This document shows, piece by piece, positions 5,158 to 8,726 of a stretch of DNA of 8,726 bases. The stretch comes from Selenomonadaceae bacterium. GTDB lineage: Bacteria > Bacillota > Negativicutes > Selenomonadales > Selenomonadaceae. The stretch's first letter is position 1. Each line of letters starts with the position of its first letter. Below the pieces are notes generated by a model, which was not told the origin of the DNA, ran no database searches, and saw only the letters and a list, made by a program, of their open reading frames with translations. The translations under genes were made by a program, and so were the position numbers. The DNA lies in assembly GCA_017529085.1 (NCBI GenBank), contig JAFXOC010000488.1, positions 1 through 8,726 of the forward strand. The letters are read 5' to 3'.

Positions 5158-5206
5158 ATGAAGAGCACTAATTTTCTTTTTTGTTACCTGTGAACAGTAA
5201 CCATTT

Positions 5207-6847
5207 TTACTCCCTCAACAATTTTTCCTTTAACTCATAATATTTTGTCGAATAAAACGCCTTACCCTGATTTTCGTTATAATTACAACCAAAGTAAATT
5301 CGACTTATTTGTATAATTGGCGGCGACTGAATCCGCTTCGCTACGGAAAGACCGTTAAACTGATTCCACCAGCGTTCCAAATCATTTATAAAATCCGCAT
5401 TAGTTTTAAAAAGTTCCTTTACAAGTCCTTCCTTACAACCGATTTTTTCTTCAAGACTATTCTCTGAATGCCACTCTAAAATCTCTTCAGCCGTAATTTT
5501 AGGGTCATGTTCCCAAAAAGCCTTAAACAGATAATCATGATACGGATAAAAAAGCGGATCTCCTTTTCCTTCTTCAGCGTTTTGCGCTTCGGACAATTCT
5601 GCGCTTGGCACTATGTCTATTATTCCTTGAGGAATAACCTCTCTTTTATATACTTCTTCGTTAAGATAATGCGCCAGCTCATATACCTGATGTTTCCATA
5701 AATCGGCAAGAGCCGCCAAAAAACCTGCGCTGTCGCCGTATAACGTTGCGTAACCTGCCGCGCACTCTGTTTTATTGCCGTTACAGGTAAATGCTGCGGG
5801 TTTTTCTTCTCCGCCCTTATGCGAAAACGCCGCGGCAAGCGCAGCAAGCAATCTTGCGCCTCTGTCTCTTGCTTGGATGTTTTCCTTGTCAAAAGACGAA
5901 AGTTCAAGATTATACTTTTCGCCGTCCTTCAAAAAAGTTATCGGAGTTTCCGAAATTTCTCGTACCGTTCGGTTTACGCTTTCTTCTATCGGGAAGACCG
6001 CGTAGTTGGCCTCTAAATTCTTTGCCAAAGACTCGGCGAGATTTTTTGTGGTATTGGAATTATACCTGCTCGGCATATTTACCAAAAGTATGTCATCAGG
6101 CGGCAAAATGCTTCCGTAAAGGGCTGCCGCGACCGCCGAATCTATGCCGCCCGAAATTCCTATGACAACCCTCTTTAATCCGACGGTTTTCATAAAATAT
6201 TTTACGCCGATTTTAAGAGTTTTATAAATTTCCTCTGTTTGTGAGGGAATAGTATTATTTGATTTTACAAAAACTTCGGTATCGTAAATTTTCATATCCG
6301 CATTTTCATCCGATAGGCAAAAAGCCAAACTCCCGTCGGGATTAAAAGCCATGCTTCTGCCCGTAAATACGCATACGTTTTTATCTTCGTTTTCACTTGA
6401 AATCTTGTTTATATAGAAAACAGGTTTCTTATGTTCTTTAGAAAAGTTTGAAAGTTTATCTATCCATTTTTCAAAACGACCCGGTTCAAAGTGAAAAGGT
6501 TCGGCGAAAACGAAAATATCGGCGTCTGGAAAATTTAGTTTATCTTTTTTTAAAAGACTGTAGTTTATACAAAATTTTTTGCCTTTAATTTCTCCGTTGT
6601 AACTTTCAAAAATAACTTTAAGTTCACCCGCTGCTTCAATAATTTTATTATTGGCAATCCCTATTTCATTCGTAAAAGAAGGTCTGTCCCAATAATTTCC
6701 GTTGTAAAATCCCGAAATTGAAAAAGGCGGCAATAAAAGACAATCAACACCCTCGCTTTTTGCTTTTTTTACCATTTTAATTATATGCTTGGTATTTGCG
6801 TCAAAATCTCTAGGCAAAATTTCCGGCTGACACACGGCTATTTTCAT
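5207..6847 (-). CDS. nadE: NAD+ synthetase with degenerate glutaminase domain
   Basis: This 546-residue protein makes NAD+ from nicotinic acid adenine dinucleotide, ATP and an ammonia source in the cytoplasm. The C-terminal synthetase domain looks intact, with the PP-loop SGGIDS (232-237), ENIQARDR (322-329), NGNKTE (356-361) followed by GYATLYGD, and IPQGIIDIVPSAEL. The N-terminal carbon-nitrogen hydrolase domain (1-195) normally releases ammonia from glutamine through a Glu-Lys-Cys triad. Here the usual PEL..TGY reads PPFSISGF, with Pro41 in place of Glu. The segment that should carry the catalytic Lys and the ICED Cys is missing: the chain jumps near residue 106 to DADIFVFAEPFHF, which matches the post-Cys part of the family. 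Ammonia-dependent synthesis is therefore likely. AGGAGGA precedes the ATG. Confidence 0.93.
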   Translation of the reverse strand: MKIAVCQPEILPRDFDANTKHIIKMVKKAKSEGVDCLLLPPFSISGFYNGNYWDRPSFTNEIGIANNKIIEAAGELKVIFESYNGEIKGKKFCINYSLLKKDKLNFPDADIFVFAEPFHFEPGRFEKWIDKLSNFSKEHKKPVFYINKISSENEDKNVCVFTGRSMAFNPDGSLAFCLSDENADMKIYDTEVFVKSNNTIPSQTEEIYKTLKIGVKYFMKTVGLKRVVIGISGGIDSAVAAALYGSILPPDDILLVNMPSRYNSNTTKNLAESLAKNLEANYAVFPIEESVNRTVREISETPITFLKDGEKYNLELSSFDKENIQARDRGARLLAALAAAFSHKGGEEKPAAFTCNGNKTECAAGYATLYGDSAGFLAALADLWKHQVYELAHYLNEEVYKREVIPQGIIDIVPSAELSEAQNAEEGKGDPLFYPYHDYLFKAFWEHDPKITAEEILEWHSENSLEEKIGCKEGLVKELFKTNADFINDLERWWNQFNGLSVAKRIQSPPIIQISRIYFGCNYNENQGKAFYSTKYYELKEKLLRE

Positions 6848-6888
6848 GTTCTAATCCTCCTCATGTCTGTTTGAAAATAAGGCAACTT

Positions 6889-6982
6889 CTATAGTGAACG
6901 CCGTTAAATTTTGTGATTTGCTTCCCCGCCCGAAGGGCGGGGAAGCAAACTCAAGTAAAAATATTTTTGTCGTTCACTATAG
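6889..6982. mobile_element. MITE-like palindromic repeat, copy 2, with perfect terminal inverted repeats
   Basis: The element is 94 bp and bounded by perfect 12-bp inverted termini, CTATAGTGAACG (6889-6900) and CGTTCACTATAG (6971-6982). Inside is a perfect hairpin with 15-bp arms (6917-6931 and 6935-6949) around GAA, which becomes a C(UUCG)G-capped stem on the minus strand. It shares a gapless left half and an identical hairpin core with copy 1 (1964-2054). The TATAG ends suggest a TA-targeting transposase of the IS630/Tc1 type, but no transposase is in the window and the TA duplication cannot be separated from the termini. It occupies most of the divergent gap between nadE and the exported-protein gene. 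Confidence 0.8.
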
Positions 6983-7089
6983 TGATGCCAATAAGACTAT
7001 CATAAAATTATGAAATTTTTTTAACAAGCAGGATTTTTATTAGATTTGAAGAAATATTTTCGATGATATTGCATTAGGAGATGTTTTGT

Positions 7090-8232
7090 ATGAAGTTTTA
7101 TAAAATTTTACCGTTTATGCTTTGCGCATTGCTACTCATTCAATCATTTGCATTTGCGGCGCACACTGAAAAAAGTCAAGGGTTCACTCTTACAATTCCC
7201 GACGATGTCTATCCTCTTTTAAAGATAAAAACCTCAGGCAACCCAAACAATATCTTTAACGTATCGGAATTAGGCTCCGTGAAAGCTGCAAAAAAGCTTG
7301 GTCAAAAATATGACGGCGTAGGTTTTCTCTTTAGCATATCAAAAATCTCAAAAAATAAGCTTCACAATATGTTGCAAGGCGACGCTTCGGGCAGGGAACT
7401 CTTTGCGACGGACAACAATGGCAACTACTACATATATAACCATCCCACCGATGTGCGCTATGTTCGCGAAAACAACGATTTAATGCGAAAAGACCAGCCT
7501 ATCTGGAATAAAGTGAATGATTGGGCTTATACCAAAGTCCGCCAAAAATTTGTCGAAGACAACCGACTTATACCGCTTACAGCTGACAATTCCGAAGTAG
7601 GTATCGCAATAGCAAAAGTGTTGTACGATAAAAAAGCCAAATATACGCTAGCGGCGACGAGCGCGGGAACACTCTCTCCAAACGGCGTTGATCCCGAAAA
7701 ATATTTGCGAGCTTTGTTATACGACGCTCAATTTTATTACACTCATGATCCTGTTCCCGACGGCGAATATATAGGGCTATATTTTCCCGAAGAAAAAACG
7801 ATGTACAAATTTCATTGCGGAAAGAACAACTACATTACAAAAGAATCAGAAAAATTCCCTCCAAACGTTTACAAAGGCGAATGTCAAAACACGAAAAACG
7901 CCGTCACAAATATTGCCAGATGGTATCAAGCTCTTGCGGAAAAAGCCGGAAAAACCGTTACGGTAAACGGCGATTCCTATGTGGGTTCTTACCACGAAAG
8001 CATTGCGGGGCGCGGGCATATCGACATTGTAAAACAGGGAAACGTCTACAAAATCAATATCGGCTGGGGCGAAAGCGCCATTGCAAAAAGTTTTTGGCAG
8101 ATGACCGGCAAATTTAAAAACGGCGTTCTAACTTACAACGACTGCGAATTTAAGAGCGTCGAATTTAACGAAAAAGGCAAGGGCAAAGTAAAACGCAGCT
8201 ACAAAACGACAAAGGTCGCTTTATACTTTTAA
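7090..8232 (+). CDS. Exported protein of unknown function (C-terminus cut by a frameshift)
   Basis: The 380 codons begin with a clear signal peptide: MKFYKILPF, a hydrophobic core, and AFA before Ala24 as the likely cleavage site. ATG 7090 is preferred over the in-frame ATG at 7081, because AGGAG (7076-7080) abuts the latter but is 9 bases from the former. The mature part has a region around DGVGFLFSISKIS and GNYYIYNHPTDVRYVREN, and a C-terminal beta-rich region (about 299-380) with INIGWGESAIAKSFWQMTGKF and NGVLTYNDCEFKSVEFNEKGKG. I recall similar proteins, often lipoproteins, in gut Firmicutes; they have no assigned function. This one has no lipobox cysteine. TAA at 8230-8232 stops it early: the expected end is readable in the -1 frame to 8303. 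No clear promoter was found in the repeat-filled upstream gap. Confidence 0.8.
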   Translation: MKFYKILPFMLCALLLIQSFAFAAHTEKSQGFTLTIPDDVYPLLKIKTSGNPNNIFNVSELGSVKAAKKLGQKYDGVGFLFSISKISKNKLHNMLQGDASGRELFATDNNGNYYIYNHPTDVRYVRENNDLMRKDQPIWNKVNDWAYTKVRQKFVEDNRLIPLTADNSEVGIAIAKVLYDKKAKYTLAATSAGTLSPNGVDPEKYLRALLYDAQFYYTHDPVPDGEYIGLYFPEEKTMYKFHCGKNNYITKESEKFPPNVYKGECQNTKNAVTNIARWYQALAEKAGKTVTVNGDSYVGSYHESIAGRGHIDIVKQGNVYKINIGWGESAIAKSFWQMTGKFKNGVLTYNDCEFKSVEFNEKGKGKVKRSYKTTKVALYF

Positions 8233-8303
8233 CCAACGGCGATCTAATCTGGGAAGACCACAAAGCGAATGTCGCCGAAGACAGCGTCTTCGTTCGCGAT
8301 TAA
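8229..8303 (+). pseudogene. Displaced C-terminal tail of the exported-protein gene (-1 frame)
   Basis: Starting in the -1 frame at TTA 8229, the sequence reads LTNGDLIWEDHKANVAEDS then VFVRD and stops at TAA 8301-8303. This fits the usual C-terminal pattern of the family as I recall it, a GKLIW.D..E...DCVF stretch directly following the motif that ends upstream at KVALYF. One extra T in the TTTT run at 8227-8230 would join the frames as KVALYF-LTNGDLIWED. After joining, the protein would be about 405 residues and end 18 bases before the thrC start codon. Confidence 0.75.
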
Positions 8304-8321
8304 TATGAAAGGAGAAAGAAA

Positions 8322-8726
8322 TTGAAATATATAAGCACTAGAGGCAACACAGAAAGGATAGAATCGGCAGAAGCAATTTTAAAGGGGATAGCCGACGACG
8401 GAGGATTGTTTGTGCCGGAAGAAATGCCGAAGGTAAATCTTGAGTTTATCGGAGAACTGGCGAATTTATCTTATGAAGAGCGAGCTAAACGAATTTTGGC
8501 GCTGCTTTTAACGGATTATACGGATGAAGAGTTGGATTCATGCGTAAAAAAGGCGTATGGCGGAGATAAATTTGACGATGTAAAAAGAGCGCCGCTTGAT
8601 ATACTCTCGAAAAATTCAATGTTGGAACTTTGGCACGGACCTACGAGCGCTTTTAAAGATATGGCTCTGCAGCTTTTGCCGGAGCTTATGAGCGTCGCAT
8701 TAAAAAAGACGAGCGAAAAGAACGAA
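8322..8726 (+). CDS. thrC: Threonine synthase, N-terminal part (runs off window)
   Basis: The first 135 codons are present and open to the window edge. The enzyme is a cytoplasmic PLP enzyme converting O-phospho-L-homoserine to threonine, the last step of the pathway. The opening MKYISTRGN, the segment GIADDGGLFVPEEMP (22-36), and above all WHGPTSAFKDMALQLLP (104-120), with the PLP-binding lysine at Lys112, identify it. The start is TTG at 8322-8324, since AAAGGAG (8308-8314) lies 7 bases upstream and no ATG start fits. It begins 18 bases after the displaced end of the exported-protein gene with no terminator between, so the two may be cotranscribed. Confidence 0.95.
   Translation, partial: MKYISTRGNTERIESAEAILKGIADDGGLFVPEEMPKVNLEFIGELANLSYEERAKRILALLLTDYTDEELDSCVKKAYGGDKFDDVKRAPLDILSKNSMLELWHGPTSAFKDMALQLLPELMSVALKKTSEKNE

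Larger units (their letters stand above)
4713..5206. other. 494-base intergenic region between nadE and the glycosyltransferase gene
   Basis: No confident gene lies here. From the nadE side it holds three things. First, a short imperfect hairpin (GTTAC 5183-5187 with GTAAC 5197-5201) just past the nadE stop that lacks a U-run on the nadE strand. Second, a cluster of G/C-rich palindromes at 5034-5157. Third, a good minus-strand promoter at 4945-4973, followed by a possible 42-codon ORF and a 10-bp inverted repeat before the glycosyltransferase ribosome binding site. Other in-frame stretches on either strand have no ribosome binding site and no protein-like composition. Confidence 0.7.

Noticed and set aside
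5791..6165. Plus-strand open frames opposite nadE (also 5620-5907 on the minus strand in another frame)
   Set aside because: They overlap the conserved NAD+ synthetase coding frame, and their translations have no family features or start signals.
6917..6949. Hairpin read as an ordinary bidirectional terminator
   Set aside because: It lies between two divergent starts, so no transcript ends there, and neither side has a U-run.
1..8726. CRISPR array, phage genes, defence island, toxin-antitoxin pair, tRNA or rRNA genes
   Set aside because: No regularly spaced direct repeats, integrase, phage structural, nuclease or toxin-like genes, or tRNA/rRNA signatures were found on either strand.

Overview
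This 8.7 kb window reads as chromosomal housekeeping DNA of a low-to-moderate GC Firmicutes-type bacterium. A diderm lineage such as the Negativicutes is the best guess. The reasons are AGGAGG-type ribosome binding sites before nearly every gene, TTG starts, a ribD-ribE-ribBA operon, rplS next to lepB, and a family 9 (heptosyltransferase-like) glycosyltransferase of the kind used for outer-membrane glycans. The assignment is an inference; no 16S rRNA or taxon-specific marker is present.

Layout. Positions 1-6847 are transcribed leftward. Read in transcription order they are: nadE (NAD+ synthetase, 6847-5207); a 494-base repeat-rich gap with one good promoter and a possible 42-codon ORF; a GT9 glycosyltransferase (4712-3414); a strong promoter and leader for rplS (3257-2916); an intrinsic terminator; lepB (2842-2321); an unrecognised 62-residue protein (2248-2060); a palindromic MITE-like repeat and a second terminator; and the riboflavin genes ribD (1904-813), ribE (809-189) and the first 26 codons of ribBA (78-1). 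From 7090 the window is transcribed rightward: an exported protein of a gut-Firmicutes type whose C-terminal tail is displaced by a one-base frameshift, then the first 135 codons of threonine synthase.

Function. RibD, RibE and RibBA cover the GTP and ribulose-5-phosphate branches and the last condensation of riboflavin synthesis. NadE completes NAD. RplS and LepB serve translation and protein export. There is no phage, CRISPR, toxin-antitoxin or tRNA/rRNA gene.

Most unusual points: (1) the NadE glutaminase half has lost its catalytic Glu, Lys and Cys through substitution plus a deletion of roughly 70 residues; (2) two copies of a roughly 92-bp element share a C(UUCG)G-capped hairpin whose outer stem pairs differ but compensate; (3) the exported protein is cut by an in-place stop while its family-like C-terminus is readable in the -1 frame; (4) the rplS-lepB gap could form two mutually exclusive hairpins, one a terminator and one covering the lepB ribosome binding site; (5) a 27-bp pyrimidine/purine hairpin lies inside the rib operon. 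I found no convincing evidence for a wholly new multi-gene system.
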